DNA of 64,000 nucleotides from an uncultured Akkermansia sp. (GCA_944390825.1 CALXRG010000002.1:1-64000); one strand, 5' to 3'. Positions 49,825 to 59,166 are shown, counted from the stretch's first letter. Program-made: numbers and translations. Notes: generated by a model not told the origin, from the letters alone.

Positions 49825-50655
49825 TTATTTATCTGTGTTGCGAACTGCAATAACACGATCGCCCGGGCGCACTTGCTCGGCTGTCATCAATGTGCTGCGT
49901 ACCACGTCGGCGCTGGATTTGCGCGATTCGACGTTGGTCACATTGAGCTCACAGATCTTGACTTCGCCGCGCATGACGGCGAGCCGCGAGCCGATCACGA
50001 TGCCTTTGTTTACTCCCGCATCCAGCAGGACATAGCCCCACGAAGGATCGACCGAGCTGACACGGCACTCCAGAGCCTCGGGAGAGATGCGGGCCTGGCG
50101 ATCCTGGGCAAGCTTCTTCTGCTCGGCAATGACGGTTTCGAGCCGTTTGGTTTCCTGCTCCAGCGCTGCGATGGTCCTGTTTTCTTTCTCCAGCTCGGCA
50201 CGCGGGCCTTCTTGTTCGATCACCAGTGCCACCAGTTCCCGGGCAACTGCATCCAGATTGTCGGGATCGACCTGACGCCCAACGAGTTTTGCCACTTCCG
50301 TGGTGTAGAGTTCCATGTCCTTCCTCAGGGAGTCCAACTTGGCCTCTGCGCTCTTGATTTCTGCGTCGGTCTGTTCAATCTGCGACTGGACGTTGGTGTT
50401 TTCCGCATCCAGAGCTTCCTTTTCGGAGCGAAGCTCGCCGGACACGCCTTCGAAATGCTTCGTCCGCATGTCCGCATAGGTCAGGATCGTCTTGTCCGTA
50501 TTGATGTCCACTAGGCGTTTGACGGAGTTCTGGAACTGAGTCTGAACGGTTTCCGCCTCGCCGCCAACCATGACCATGGCATCCTGGTTCTTAAAGTAGA
50601 CAAAAGAACCAAAAAGCAAGATCACCAAAGCGCCGATGATGATATATTTCCACAT
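49825..50655 (-). CDS. Membrane-anchored coiled-coil protein, paralogue 2
   Basis: From the ATG at 50655 the 276-residue protein has an anchor (WKYIIIGALVILLFGSFVYF), a coiled coil (about residues 65-190) and a C-terminal beta domain (CRVSSVDPSWGYVLLDAGVN, KGIVIGSRLAVMRGEVKICE, VRPGDRVIAV). The SVDPSWGYVLLDAG segment corresponds to AVNPTWKFVVFKAP in the downstream paralogue. The RxGDxV-type end is shared too. A periplasmic structural role is inferred from the layout only. Confidence 0.8.
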   Translation of the reverse strand: MWKYIIIGALVILLFGSFVYFKNQDAMVMVGGEAETVQTQFQNSVKRLVDINTDKTILTYADMRTKHFEGVSGELRSEKEALDAENTNVQSQIEQTDAEIKSAEAKLDSLRKDMELYTTEVAKLVGRQVDPDNLDAVARELVALVIEQEGPRAELEKENRTIAALEQETKRLETVIAEQKKLAQDRQARISPEALECRVSSVDPSWGYVLLDAGVNKGIVIGSRLAVMRGEVKICELNVTNVESRKSSADVVRSTLMTAEQVRPGDRVIAVRNTDK

Positions 50656-51015
50656 ATTGGTGTAAGTTGAGATGCAACTGTTCACTACTAGTTCTATACT
50701 AGAATCGCGCCCATGGCAATCAAAAAAGTAAGTGTGCCGTCTTTTTTTTCTGTTTCCCACAGTGGGTTCGCTGGTTGGGCCTCACTTCTGCCGGGAGCGG
50801 GCGGTGCTCCGACACGGTGGCGGCGTTAACAGATACGGTTAGCCGGGGTGAGTAGGATAGCCGGAGTGGATAGGGGATGGGTGGGGCAGAAGTATAAGCG
50901 TCGGAGAAAGAGCGGCCATGCTGCGTGCAGGAGCGAAAGTACCCGGACATCATGGGTGCACAGAAGCCACGGCATGGGATGGCCGCAGTTGCTTTGGTCT
51001 AACGGGAGAAGGGGA
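50656..51015. other. Intergenic stretch, nothing firm
   Basis: Near its left end TAGTAT/TATAGA-like -10 boxes on the minus strand probably serve the coiled-coil pair, but no -35 box is convincing. I recognise no gene or repeat in the rest. Confidence 0.4.
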
Positions 51016-51831
51016 TTAGTGAGGGAGCGCGCACGGCTCCTCCAATTCTCCGAGGGCCCGGACAGCCATCATGTTTCCCTGCTCTGCCGCCATGCGGAGC
51101 CATTTGACGGCTTCTTCTGTGGATGGTGGCACCCCCTGGCCTGACGCATAACACATGCCCAGCTCATACTGTGATTCTGCGTGTCCCTGTTCAGCTGCTT
51201 TGAGCCAGTACGCAAAGGCCTTTTCCGGTGCCTGGGGGATGCGACGCCCCTTTCCATACATGTAATAATCGCCCAGAAGGCAGCATGCCTCCGGATCATC
51301 GGAAATGGGAAAGCCGCAGGTGAGAACCTGTACGTAAGAGCTTTTCCTCCTGTGCCCGCCAGGATCACGGCCCGGGTACTCGATGACCTCGCCCGTTCGC
51401 GAGTCGACAAAGCACCCCCACAGTGGTCTTCTTATTTTGCTTATCCGGGATCTTGCCGGGAAATAGTAGTAATCTTCCCAAATATAGCATGGGAGGGGAC
51501 GGGAATCGCTGCTGACGGATCTGAGGCTGGGCATGCGGTCTCCCTCGGGTATCGGCTGCACGTGCGCGACGACGGCTTCCCAGGCTTGCTGCGGGGTTAT
51601 GGGCATCGTGCGGGATTTTGCCATGGCGGCCTCCACGTCGAGCATCTGAATGATTCTCTCCGGCCACGGATAACCGACCAGCCTGACGCCTTCCCGCAGA
51701 TGGCTTTCCAGTTGCTCCCGGGGAGTGGATGGAACCCGATCATCGCAGGAGGGCAGGCCAGCAAGCATGATGGCCGCCATGAGCATGGCGAGGCATCTGC
51801 GGCAGGGCTTTTCTGTTGATCGGTCAGGCAT
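51016..51831 (-). CDS. Sel1-repeat lipoprotein
   Basis: The 271-residue protein has a lipoprotein signal (AMLMAAIMLAGLPSCDD, Cys near residue 29). A 140-residue unrecognised region follows. The C-terminal 90 residues are Sel1-like repeats: ACCLLGDYYMYGKGRRIPQA, KAFAYWLKAAEQGHAESQYE, LGMCYASGQGVPPSTEEAVK and a last partial unit. Sel1 repeats mediate protein contacts. The unique region has a lysozyme-inhibitor-sized beta pattern with WGCFVDSRTGEVIEYPGRDP. Function is unknown. It precedes no obvious partner. Confidence 0.82.
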   Translation of the reverse strand: MPDRSTEKPCRRCLAMLMAAIMLAGLPSCDDRVPSTPREQLESHLREGVRLVGYPWPERIIQMLDVEAAMAKSRTMPITPQQAWEAVVAHVQPIPEGDRMPSLRSVSSDSRPLPCYIWEDYYYFPARSRISKIRRPLWGCFVDSRTGEVIEYPGRDPGGHRRKSSYVQVLTCGFPISDDPEACCLLGDYYMYGKGRRIPQAPEKAFAYWLKAAEQGHAESQYELGMCYASGQGVPPSTEEAVKWLRMAAEQGNMMAVRALGELEEPCALPH

Positions 51832-51934
51832 CCTTTGTGTCGGTATGTTTTCGTTGGTGCGTTTCCTGCGTTATCTTACCTTGCATGAGCATACCGCAGG
51901 AGGGTTTGGTGCTCAAGCCTGATTTTCACCACAA

Positions 51935-51964
51935 AGGCCGCTCCCATTCGATAGGGAGCGGCCT
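51935..51964 (-). terminator. Probable pnp terminator
   Basis: Perfect 11-bp stem AGGCCGCTCCC / GGGAGCGGCCT with an 8-nt loop. The T-run after it on the minus strand is short (TTTGTGG). Confidence 0.7.
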
Positions 51965-52001
51965 GAAGATTCGACTGTGTCGAGCCGGAGCAGTGGAGGG
52001 G

Positions 52002-54164
52002 TTACTCTCCGGAGCTTTCCTGAGCAGCGTGCTCAGCGGCCTGCTTGGCTTTTTTGTCGCGTGCGGCAGCGCGCATGGACATCTTGACGCGGCCTTTGTC
52101 GTCGATGCCGATGCACTTGGCCGTAACGATGTCGCCGACGTGCACCACGTCCTCGGTCTTCTGGGTGCGGCCTTCGGCCAGCTCGGAGATGTGGATGAGG
52201 CCGTCCTTGCCGGGCAGTACTTCCATGAAGGCGCCGAACTCCTTGGTGGAGACGATCTTTCCTTCGTAGGTTTCGCCGACTTCGATCTCCTTGAACATGC
52301 GGTCGATGAGGTAGAGGGCGCGCTCTACGCCTTCCTGCCGGTTGCCGTAGATGCGTACGGTGCCGTCTTCTTCGATGTTGATGTCGGTGCCGGTCTCGGC
52401 CTGCAGGGCTTTGATGTTTTTGCCGCCGGGCCCGATGAGTTCGCCGATGCGATCCTGCGGGATGACGGTGGATTCGATGCGCGGGGCGGTCGGGCTCATC
52501 TTCTGCGGGGCCGAGATGCAGGCGTTCATGGTCTCAAGCACTTCGAGACGGCCTTTGCGTGCCAGGTGGATGGCGTCTTCCAGGATGTAGAGCGGGATGC
52601 CCGGAAGCTTGAGGTCGAGCTGGTAGCCGGTCACACCGACGCTCGAGCCGCAGAGCTTGAAGTCCATGTCACCGTAGAAGTCCTCGGAGCCGATGATGTC
52701 CAGCAGGGTCTTGTAGCGGGCGGGTTCGCGATCACCGGGGTTGGCAAACTCTGTCACCAGGCCGACGGAGATGCCGGAGACGGGCCGCTTGAGCGGTACG
52801 CCGGCGGCCAGCAGCGACATCGTGCCGGCGCAGACGGAGGCCATGGAGGTGGAGCCGTTGGATTCCATGATTTCGGAGGAGACGCGGATGGCGTAGGGGA
52901 ATTCGTCCTCCGGGGGGACGACGGGGGCAATCGAGCGCTCGGCCAGGGCGCCGTGACCGATCTCGCGGCGGTTCTGCCCGCCGAAGCGGCCGGTGTCGCC
53001 TACGGAGAAGGGCGGGAAGTTGTAGTGCAGGATGAAGCGCTTTTCCTCAACCGAGCCGGTGTAGTTGTCCATGTACTGCTTCTCCTCGACGGGGGCGAGG
53101 GTGGCCAGGCACATCGACATGGTTTCGCCGCGGGCAAAGAGGGCGGAGCCGTGTACGACGTTGGGCAGGACGTTGACTTCGGCATGGAGGGGGCGCAGTT
53201 GCTTGATGGCGCGGCCGTCGGCGCGCTTGTCCTGCTCCATGATGGAGATGCGGAAGGCTTTTTTCTGGATGTACTCGAAGACTTGCTCGACGTCGAAGTC
53301 GGTGGCTTCGGGGTGGGCAGCCTTGATGGCGGCTTCAACCTCGTCGCGCAGGGCGCCGACTTGCTTTTGACGCTGGATTTTGTTCGGTGCGTAGATCGCT
53401 TCCTCGATGCGGTCGCCGGCGACCTGGTAGCCGATTTCCAGCAGCTCGGGTTTGGCGAGCGTGAGTTCGTACTCACGCTTGGGCTTGCCGCAGATGCCGC
53501 GCAGTTCTTCCTGGGCGGCGCAGATCTTGGCGACGTTTTCCTGGGCGACGTGCAGGGCGGCGATGAAGTCCTCCTCGGGGAGTTCCTTGGCGGAACCTTC
53601 AATCATGATCACCTGGTCTTTGGAGCCGGCGTACACGAGGTCAAGGTCGGATTCGAGCCGTTCGTCGTTGGTGGGGTTGATGATGAATTGGCCGTTGATG
53701 CGGCCGACGCGCACGGCGCCGACGGGTTCGGCAAAGGGAAGGTCGGAGATGACGCAGGCTGCGGAGGCGCCGTTGATGCTCAGGATGTCCGGCTCGTTCT
53801 GACCATCTGCGGAGAGCAGCAGGGTGATGACCTGGGTGTCGTAGAAGTAGCCTTTCGGGAACATCGGGCGAAGCGGACGGTCGGTCATGCGGCAGGTGAG
53901 AATTTCTTTCTCAGTGGGACGGCCTTCGCGCTTGAAGTAGCCGCCCGGGAACATGCCTGCTGCTGCGGCTTTCTCTTTGTATTCGACGGAAAGGGGGAAG
54001 AAGGTCTGCCCTTCCTTGATTTTGGTGGCGCTGACGACTGTGACAAGAACAACGGTGTCGCCGCAGCGCACCGTCACGGCGCCATCAGCCAGGCGGGCAA
54101 TTTTACCGGTCTCAATGGTGATGGGGTTTGCGCCGACGGCGCAGGTAACGGAGTGAATGCTCAT
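52002..54164 (-). CDS. pnp: Polyribonucleotide nucleotidyltransferase (PNPase)
   Basis: The 720-residue enzyme degrades RNA phosphorolytically. Two RNase PH-like domains are visible (VTVRCGDTVVLVTVVSATKI at the start; QKRFILHYNFPPFSVGDTGR, GHGALAERSI and SNGSTSMASVCAGTMSLLAA in the second, with the GSTSMA catalytic context). A KH domain (RIGELIGPGGKNIKALQAET) and an S1 domain (GETYEGKIVSTKEFGAFMEV) follow. The start at 54164 (MSIHSV) matches the family. The last 25 residues are Ala/Glu-rich. The promoter 155 nt upstream gives a long leader. Confidence 0.97.
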   Translation of the reverse strand: MSIHSVTCAVGANPITIETGKIARLADGAVTVRCGDTVVLVTVVSATKIKEGQTFFPLSVEYKEKAAAAGMFPGGYFKREGRPTEKEILTCRMTDRPLRPMFPKGYFYDTQVITLLLSADGQNEPDILSINGASAACVISDLPFAEPVGAVRVGRINGQFIINPTNDERLESDLDLVYAGSKDQVIMIEGSAKELPEEDFIAALHVAQENVAKICAAQEELRGICGKPKREYELTLAKPELLEIGYQVAGDRIEEAIYAPNKIQRQKQVGALRDEVEAAIKAAHPEATDFDVEQVFEYIQKKAFRISIMEQDKRADGRAIKQLRPLHAEVNVLPNVVHGSALFARGETMSMCLATLAPVEEKQYMDNYTGSVEEKRFILHYNFPPFSVGDTGRFGGQNRREIGHGALAERSIAPVVPPEDEFPYAIRVSSEIMESNGSTSMASVCAGTMSLLAAGVPLKRPVSGISVGLVTEFANPGDREPARYKTLLDIIGSEDFYGDMDFKLCGSSVGVTGYQLDLKLPGIPLYILEDAIHLARKGRLEVLETMNACISAPQKMSPTAPRIESTVIPQDRIGELIGPGGKNIKALQAETGTDINIEEDGTVRIYGNRQEGVERALYLIDRMFKEIEVGETYEGKIVSTKEFGAFMEVLPGKDGLIHISELAEGRTQKTEDVVHVGDIVTAKCIGIDDKGRVKMSMRAAARDKKAKQAAEHAAQESSGE

Positions 54165-54318
54165 TTTCTTTTGTTTCTTTCTTCTGATTGCCGGTCCTAC
54201 GCTGCACCGCAGGAGCCCGGAACCGGCAGTTGTCTCCCTTGGCGTCGGCTGTGTCAGGCACATGCCGGCAGGCATGCAGCGGGGCAGCTGGTACCCGTGG
54301 CTACAATGCACCGGCCGT

Positions 54319-54346
54319 ATTATACAGGTTTGCGGGCTTTTGGCAA
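54319..54346 (-). promoter_or_regulatory. pnp promoter with long 5' leader
   Basis: Minus strand: TTGCCA (54346-54341), 16-bp spacer, TATAAT (54324-54319). About 148 nt of leader precede the pnp ATG, including a hairpin CATGCC-TGCC-GGCATG near 54265-54280. It could be the site of the autoregulation known for pnp in enterobacteria. Confidence 0.65.
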
Positions 54347-54581
54347 GTGTATTGTGGTGAGGAATAACGGTGATGCCGCATATTTTCTGACAGGGGGGGC
54401 AGAGGGTGTTTCATGCGGAGGGTGTTTTTTGTGTGTGGGTGTTTTGTGTGGTGGGCTTCGGGAGGATGGCGGGAGGATGGCGGGAGCGGTGGTGCGCTCA
54501 GGGGATACGGCGGGGGATGGCTGGTGTGGTGCCTGGATGGGGGGAGGCGGTGCGCCCGATGGGTGGCGGGTCGCTTTTTGC

Positions 54582-54610
54582 TTCACATTCCGGGCGGTAT
54601 CAGGTAAGAT
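54582..54610 (+). promoter_or_regulatory. radC promoter
   Basis: TTCACA (54582-54587), 17-bp spacer, TAAGAT (54605-54610), 9 nt to the ATG; leaderless geometry. Between 54347 and 54581 I see nothing but G-rich sequence. Confidence 0.5.
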
Positions 54611-54619
54611 GCAGAGCGT

Positions 54620-55354
54620 ATGATGAATGCCGCTGAGGAGGATGAGGAACGCCCGCTGCAACTGAGGGATTTCGCCGAGGAGGATAAACCGCGCGAGAAA
54701 CTGATGAGCAAGGGCCGGCGCTGTTTGAGTGATGAGGAGCTCATCGCGATTTTCCTGCGCACGGGACTGCACGGTTGCAACGTGCTGGAGCTGGCGGCCA
54801 AGCTGAAGCGCGAGGCGGGGTCGCTGGCGGCTCTGGGGTCGATGGAGGCGCAGGATATTCAGCGTCTCGCCAAGGGGATCGGTATGGCTAAGGCCGCAAC
54901 TTTGGCGGCTGTGTTTGAGCTGGGCAAGCGTGCGGTGCAGGAGAGTATCATGCGTGAGCCTCTCCGGGATGCAGGGGATGTGTACCGGCTGCTGGCTCCG
55001 AGCTTGCGCTTCGAGAATCAGGAAAATCTGGTGCTGCTCCTGCTGGATGTGCGCCGCTGTCTGATCCGCAAGGAGACGGTTGCCCGAGGTACGCTGACGC
55101 GGCTGGTTGTGCACCCGCGCGATGTTTTTAATCGCGCGGTTCGTTATCAGGCGTCGTCCATCATGATCGCGCACAACCACCCGTCGGGCAATCCTGCTCC
55201 CAGTCGGCAGGATGTCCAGCTCACGGAGGCTATCCGGGCTGCAGGAGATGTCATGATGATTCCGCTGCGCGATCATGTTATCATCGGTGCTGAGATGGAG
55301 GGGCGCAGCAAGCCCTACTACAGTTTCCTGGAGCAGGGGCTGATCCCGTCATGA
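54620..55354 (+). CDS. radC: RadC-family JAB-domain protein
   Basis: The 244-residue protein has the RadC layout. The N-terminal helix-hairpin-helix-like region contains RCLSDEELIAIFLRTGLHGC and IQRLAKGIGMAKAATLAAVF. The C-terminal JAB/MPN metalloprotease-like domain has the JAMM motif SIMIAHNHPSGNPAPSRQD and RDHVIIGAEMEGRSKPYYSF. The old name reflects a presumed repair role that is not established. The ATG at 54620 is set by the promoter; the next codon is also ATG. Confidence 0.92.
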   Translation: MMNAAEEDEERPLQLRDFAEEDKPREKLMSKGRRCLSDEELIAIFLRTGLHGCNVLELAAKLKREAGSLAALGSMEAQDIQRLAKGIGMAKAATLAAVFELGKRAVQESIMREPLRDAGDVYRLLAPSLRFENQENLVLLLLDVRRCLIRKETVARGTLTRLVVHPRDVFNRAVRYQASSIMIAHNHPSGNPAPSRQDVQLTEAIRAAGDVMMIPLRDHVIIGAEMEGRSKPYYSFLEQGLIPS

Positions 55355-55429
55355 GTGGCAGGTTTTGGTATGGACGGTGGTTTGCATGTTTTATTGGTGT
55401 TACTGCATGTTGTTTGATTGTCGTTTCTC

Positions 55430-56053
55430 ATGAAAGATTACCACACTCACACCCCGGGCGGGCACGGGGGCTACCTTTGCTCGGTGACGCAGCAGGACTG
55501 GTCACGGGTGGCGGATGCGCAGGGGATGACTCCGTGCTTCGGGGTTCACCCCTGGCATGCTGCGGAGGTTGACCCGGCCGAGCTGGCTTTCGCGCTGGAT
55601 GAGTGGCTGACGCGTTATCCGCAGGCTGATGTCGGCGAGTGCGGACTGGATGCCACCCCTAAACATGCTGCGACGCTTGATGTGCAGCGCATCCTGCTTC
55701 AGGTGCAGCTTGGGGCGGCTTTCCGCCATGAGCGCATGGCGCATCTGCATGGCGCCGGTGCCTGGAGTGAGTTGCTGGGTATACTGCGCGAGCGCAACCG
55801 CAGCGGCACTCTTCCGCGCGTGCTGTTGCATGCCTGGAACGGCTCGCATGAGATGGCTCGTGAGTTTTTAGCGCTCGGGGCTATTTTTTCTGTCGGGCTG
55901 CGTGAACTCAGCCACCCCAAAGCCATGGAGCGTTACGCCCGCATCCCGGAGGGTAAAATTTTCCCCGAGACGGATGACCACCCGGAAAACTGGGCCCGCA
56001 CGGTTGCTTTGCTTGGATTGATTCGGGGGGGATTGTCACCGACCGGCATGTAA
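55430..56053 (+). CDS. TatD-like metal-dependent hydrolase
   Basis: From the ATG at 55430 the 207-residue protein has the TatD-like order of metal ligands: KDYHTHTP, TPCFGVHPWHA, ADVGECGLD (Glu), HLHGAG, LLHAWNGSHEMA and FPETDDHP (Asp). TatD proteins are 3'-5' DNA/RNA exonucleases of about 260 residues. This one is shorter than TatD/YcfH and lacks part of the C-terminal region, so the activity is inferred. It lies 75 nt after radC on the same strand, with only a weak upstream site of its own. Confidence 0.82.
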   Translation: MKDYHTHTPGGHGGYLCSVTQQDWSRVADAQGMTPCFGVHPWHAAEVDPAELAFALDEWLTRYPQADVGECGLDATPKHAATLDVQRILLQVQLGAAFRHERMAHLHGAGAWSELLGILRERNRSGTLPRVLLHAWNGSHEMAREFLALGAIFSVGLRELSHPKAMERYARIPEGKIFPETDDHPENWARTVALLGLIRGGLSPTGM

Positions 56054-56119
56054 CGCTGGGTCTGGGGGGGTGTTGCAGGGGTGTTGTGGGGGTATCCGGT
56101 TGTTTTGGGCTTTCCCGCG

Positions 56120-56196
56120 CGGGGTATGAGATCTGGTCGCGCAGCGGGACATCCCGATTGCGCAGCAGGGAGCGCCAATCGCACAGCGGGGCTCCA
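56120..56196. repeat. Three imperfect tandem units
   Basis: Units of about 22 bp resembling GCGCAGCGGGACATCCCGATT, GCGCAGCAGGGAGCGCCAAT and GCACAGCGGGGCTCC follow one another in the gap between the TatD-like gene and the protease gene. They are followed by a GGGGCTCC/GGAGCCCC inverted repeat (56188-56216). No T-run follows on either strand. Confidence 0.5.
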
Positions 56197-56291
56197 CGCT
56201 ATACCGCGGGAGCCCCGGATGACACCGTGATAATGGAGAGGAGAGTGACCGAAGCTCTCTCCCGCCGGGATGTCCGGCACCGGTGCAGGTC

Positions 56292-58520
56292 TCAGTGAAG
56301 ATCAATCATGTCCTTCAGAACAAACAATCCTTCGCGCAGCACGGGATCGAGCCCGGAAGGATACTCGGGACTCTTGCTGAGCTCTTCCTCGGGATCTTCG
56401 TTTTCTTCCATGTAGGACGTCTTATCCTCCTTGGTCGAAAGCGGCAGCTTCTCAGCTGATACGTCACTGAGGTTGAGGCGGTAGATGGTCAGATTCTGCT
56501 TATCCTGCTCGGCGAGCTGCTCGTAGCGCTGCTTGCACTCGGCGTCCATTTCTCTCTTGCGGAGCAGCAATTCCTCGCTTTCCGCCTTGCGGGCGGCCTT
56601 GCTGAGCGACACCTCGTTCTTCTCCAGACGCTCCATGGCTCGGTTCACATCCTCCTGCACGTACTGCATGTCCTTATCTGCAGCGACGCGCTGGGTGCTG
56701 CGCTTCTGCAGCTCGGGCATGATCTTCGCGAGAGATGGGTCTTGCACGTAGCTGCTGGCACGGGTGATTTCATCGTAAGGCAGAGCATAGTCCATCTCAG
56801 ACTCGCCGATGCGGAAGCCTGCCGTCACCTGAGGCACCACGATATCACTTTCCACGCCTTTCAACTGCGTCGATGCTCCGTTGACACGGTAGAACTGGTG
56901 CGTCGTCACCTTGATCATGCCGCAGCCCTCGTGGCTGGAGAAGTAGGGAAGGTAATCCGCAATGCTGCGCGGTACCTGCACGGTTCCTTTGCCGAACGTC
57001 GTCTTGTCGCCCATGATTACCGCGCGGCCGTAATCCGCCATCGCCCCCGCAAAAATCTCAGAGGCAGACGCGCTCAGGCGATTGGTCAGCACGACAAGTT
57101 CGCCCTTGAAGATCGGGCTGCTGCTCACTGTTTCCCGTTTCACCAGACCGCGGGAATCCTTGACTTGCACGACAGGGCCGGCGCCCGTAAAGAAGCCTAC
57201 CATCTTGCGCACCTCATCCAGGGAACCGCCTCCATTGAAGCGCAGGTCGATGATCACTCCTTGCACGCCTTCGTTGTTCATGCGGCGCAGCAGGCTCTTC
57301 ACGTCGGCGGCACAGTGGACATTATCGTGATCGAGGTCCACGTAGAAGGAGGGCAGGGTCAGAATGCCGAGGCGGTAGGTCTGTTGTTCTCCGTTGGGGC
57401 CGGGTGCTTTCATTTCCACGATGCGGGCGCTGGCAAGCTCCTCGGACATCGGGATTTCATCGCGTGTCACGACCACGACACGCTCCTCTGTGCTGTCGGC
57501 ATCTGTCACGCGCAGGCCGACATTCACTCCTTTCTTGCCGCGAATCAGATCGACCACCTTGTCAATTCCCATGAACATAATGTCGGTCCAGGTGCCGCTG
57601 TTATTGCTGTCCACGGCCACAATGCGGTCTCCCAGGTTGAGCTTGCCGCACTTGGCTGCGGGGCCGCCTTTGACGAGTCCTTCAATGGTTGTTGAGCCGT
57701 CGTCGGAAGACTGGAGCCGGGCTCCGATGCCGACAATGGAAGCCTTGATCTGATCCTTGAACAACTGTTCCTCGCGGGCGCCCATGTAGTCACTGTGGGG
57801 GTCGTACACGTGGGCCACGGCGTTGAGCAGTGTCGAGACCATATCCTCGCGGTCTGCTTCCTGCAGTTCTGCGCGCTTGCGCTTCAGGCGGGCGAGGATC
57901 ATCTCATGCACGGTACGTTCCTTGGCATTGGGATCCGGCTTGCCTTTTTCGGCGGCGAGCTTGGCGACGTTCTCGCGGCGGATCACTTCCGAGAGCATCA
58001 TGTCCGCCAGGTGATCTTCCCATACCTTCTTGAGCTCGGCGCTGTTTTGGGCGCGGGGGAGTTTGCGGCGTGTGCGGGGTATGGTGCGGTCCTGGTCGAA
58101 CGCCGGGACCTTGCCGTTCTGGGCTTTCACCATGGCTTCCATTGCGTTCAGATATTCCAGTGAACGCTGCGTATAGAGGGCATACAGATCCTCGGCCAGC
58201 ACGGTGGTCTTCCCTGCGAGCAGGTAATCCCCGAAATTGGCGGCATATTTTTCGGCCAGCATGTCCGCATCTTCCTGGGTGAAGATCAGATGCTGGGGAT
58301 CAAGTGCCTGCAGGTAACACTCGAGAAACTGCCGGTAACGCTCCCCCGAGAAACGGGCCCTTGAGAAATGAGCATTTTGCAGCACCAGCGAAAACTGCCG
58401 GCCGATCTGGTCATAGTCCGGAGCGGCTTCTACGCTTGAGCCATCGAAAACAAGCAGACCCGAGGCTGCTGCAGCGAGCGCACCCATGCGGCGCACCCAG
58501 TTGGTGAGTTTTATCTTCAT
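56292..58520 (-). CDS. Carboxy-terminal (tail-specific) protease
   Basis: From the ATG at 58520 the 742-residue protein has a signal peptide (MGALAAAASGLLVFDGSSVE AA), an N-terminal helical region, and a PDZ domain at about 240-340 (VGIGARLQSSDDGSTTIEGL, AKCGKLNLGDRIVAVDS). An S41 core has IDLRFNGGGSLDEVR, the catalytic Ser in NRLSASASEIF (about residue 485) and Lys in TFGKGTVQ (about 511). A C-terminal region of the Prc type follows. Prc trims lipoproteins and cell-wall hydrolases in the periplasm. Size and layout match the long Prc form, not the short CtpA. Confidence 0.92.
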   Translation of the reverse strand: MKIKLTNWVRRMGALAAAASGLLVFDGSSVEAAPDYDQIGRQFSLVLQNAHFSRARFSGERYRQFLECYLQALDPQHLIFTQEDADMLAEKYAANFGDYLLAGKTTVLAEDLYALYTQRSLEYLNAMEAMVKAQNGKVPAFDQDRTIPRTRRKLPRAQNSAELKKVWEDHLADMMLSEVIRRENVAKLAAEKGKPDPNAKERTVHEMILARLKRKRAELQEADREDMVSTLLNAVAHVYDPHSDYMGAREEQLFKDQIKASIVGIGARLQSSDDGSTTIEGLVKGGPAAKCGKLNLGDRIVAVDSNNSGTWTDIMFMGIDKVVDLIRGKKGVNVGLRVTDADSTEERVVVVTRDEIPMSEELASARIVEMKAPGPNGEQQTYRLGILTLPSFYVDLDHDNVHCAADVKSLLRRMNNEGVQGVIIDLRFNGGGSLDEVRKMVGFFTGAGPVVQVKDSRGLVKRETVSSSPIFKGELVVLTNRLSASASEIFAGAMADYGRAVIMGDKTTFGKGTVQVPRSIADYLPYFSSHEGCGMIKVTTHQFYRVNGASTQLKGVESDIVVPQVTAGFRIGESEMDYALPYDEITRASSYVQDPSLAKIMPELQKRSTQRVAADKDMQYVQEDVNRAMERLEKNEVSLSKAARKAESEELLLRKREMDAECKQRYEQLAEQDKQNLTIYRLNLSDVSAEKLPLSTKEDKTSYMEENEDPEEELSKSPEYPSGLDPVLREGLFVLKDMIDLH

Positions 58521-58767
58521 GTCTGTAAAAAGGAAAAGGCACAGCACGATCAGGCGCCAAGCCCTCTGCTTTTATGTACGCCGGCCATGCGCGCGCCCTT
58601 TCAAGATTAGCACAATTTTTGTAAATGACGAGCCTTAGAACGCAAATTTCGAAAAAAACTCCCAGGTGTCATTTCCATCGCTGACGTATCCTTTCCCCCG
58701 GCTGCTCTTCCGCGTGTCCTCGGCTGCTCTGCCGCGGGTGATCTGCTCTGGCCATCAGTTTTTTCGG

Positions 58768-59166
58768 TCACGGCTCCGCCTTAACAGCATGTTTGCGGCG
58801 CAGCTTCCCAAGCTGACAACCCATGGAACCTACCACATCCGCCAGTTGGTTCTGAATTTCCTCCATCGTGGCTTGCACTTCCCGCAACGACGTCTCTAAG
58901 GCCCGTGCTTTGGCTTTGGCGTTGCGTACCTCTTCTTTCCACTGGCGAATCTTCTCCGGACTGTCGGCGTCCGGGCGGCGTCCTTTCGGGCGGGACTGAA
59001 AGCGCTCACGCATGGCGTCTTCAGCCTGCTTTTTCCAAAGCGAAATCATCGTCGGAGCAATGTTGTGATCCTTGGCAGCTTTTTGGATGCTGCATTTACG
59101 GGAAAGAACGCTGAGCACGATGCTCAGTTTCTGATCTGCAGAATAGGTAGTACGGGGTTTTCTCAT
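58768..59166 (-). CDS. Orphan transposase OrfA-type HTH protein
   Basis: From the ATG at 59166 the 132-residue protein starts RKPRTTYSADQKLSIVLSVL. It has a helix-turn-helix (IQKAAKDHNIAPTMISLWKK) and then a coiled coil (about residues 75-115), as in the OrfA DNA-binding subunit of IS3-like elements. No OrfB integrase is found on either side and no inverted repeats are visible. It is therefore either an IS remnant or a domesticated DNA-binding protein. The flanking DNA at 59167-59330 is AT-rich. Confidence 0.75.
   Translation of the reverse strand: MRKPRTTYSADQKLSIVLSVLSRKCSIQKAAKDHNIAPTMISLWKKQAEDAMRERFQSRPKGRRPDADSPEKIRQWKEEVRNAKAKARALETSLREVQATMEEIQNQLADVVGSMGCQLGKLRRKHAVKAEP

Noticed and set aside
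56188..56216. Terminator of the tail-specific protease gene
   Set aside because: The GGGGCTCC/GGAGCCCC stem is good, but neither side has a T-run and it is part of a repeat cluster.
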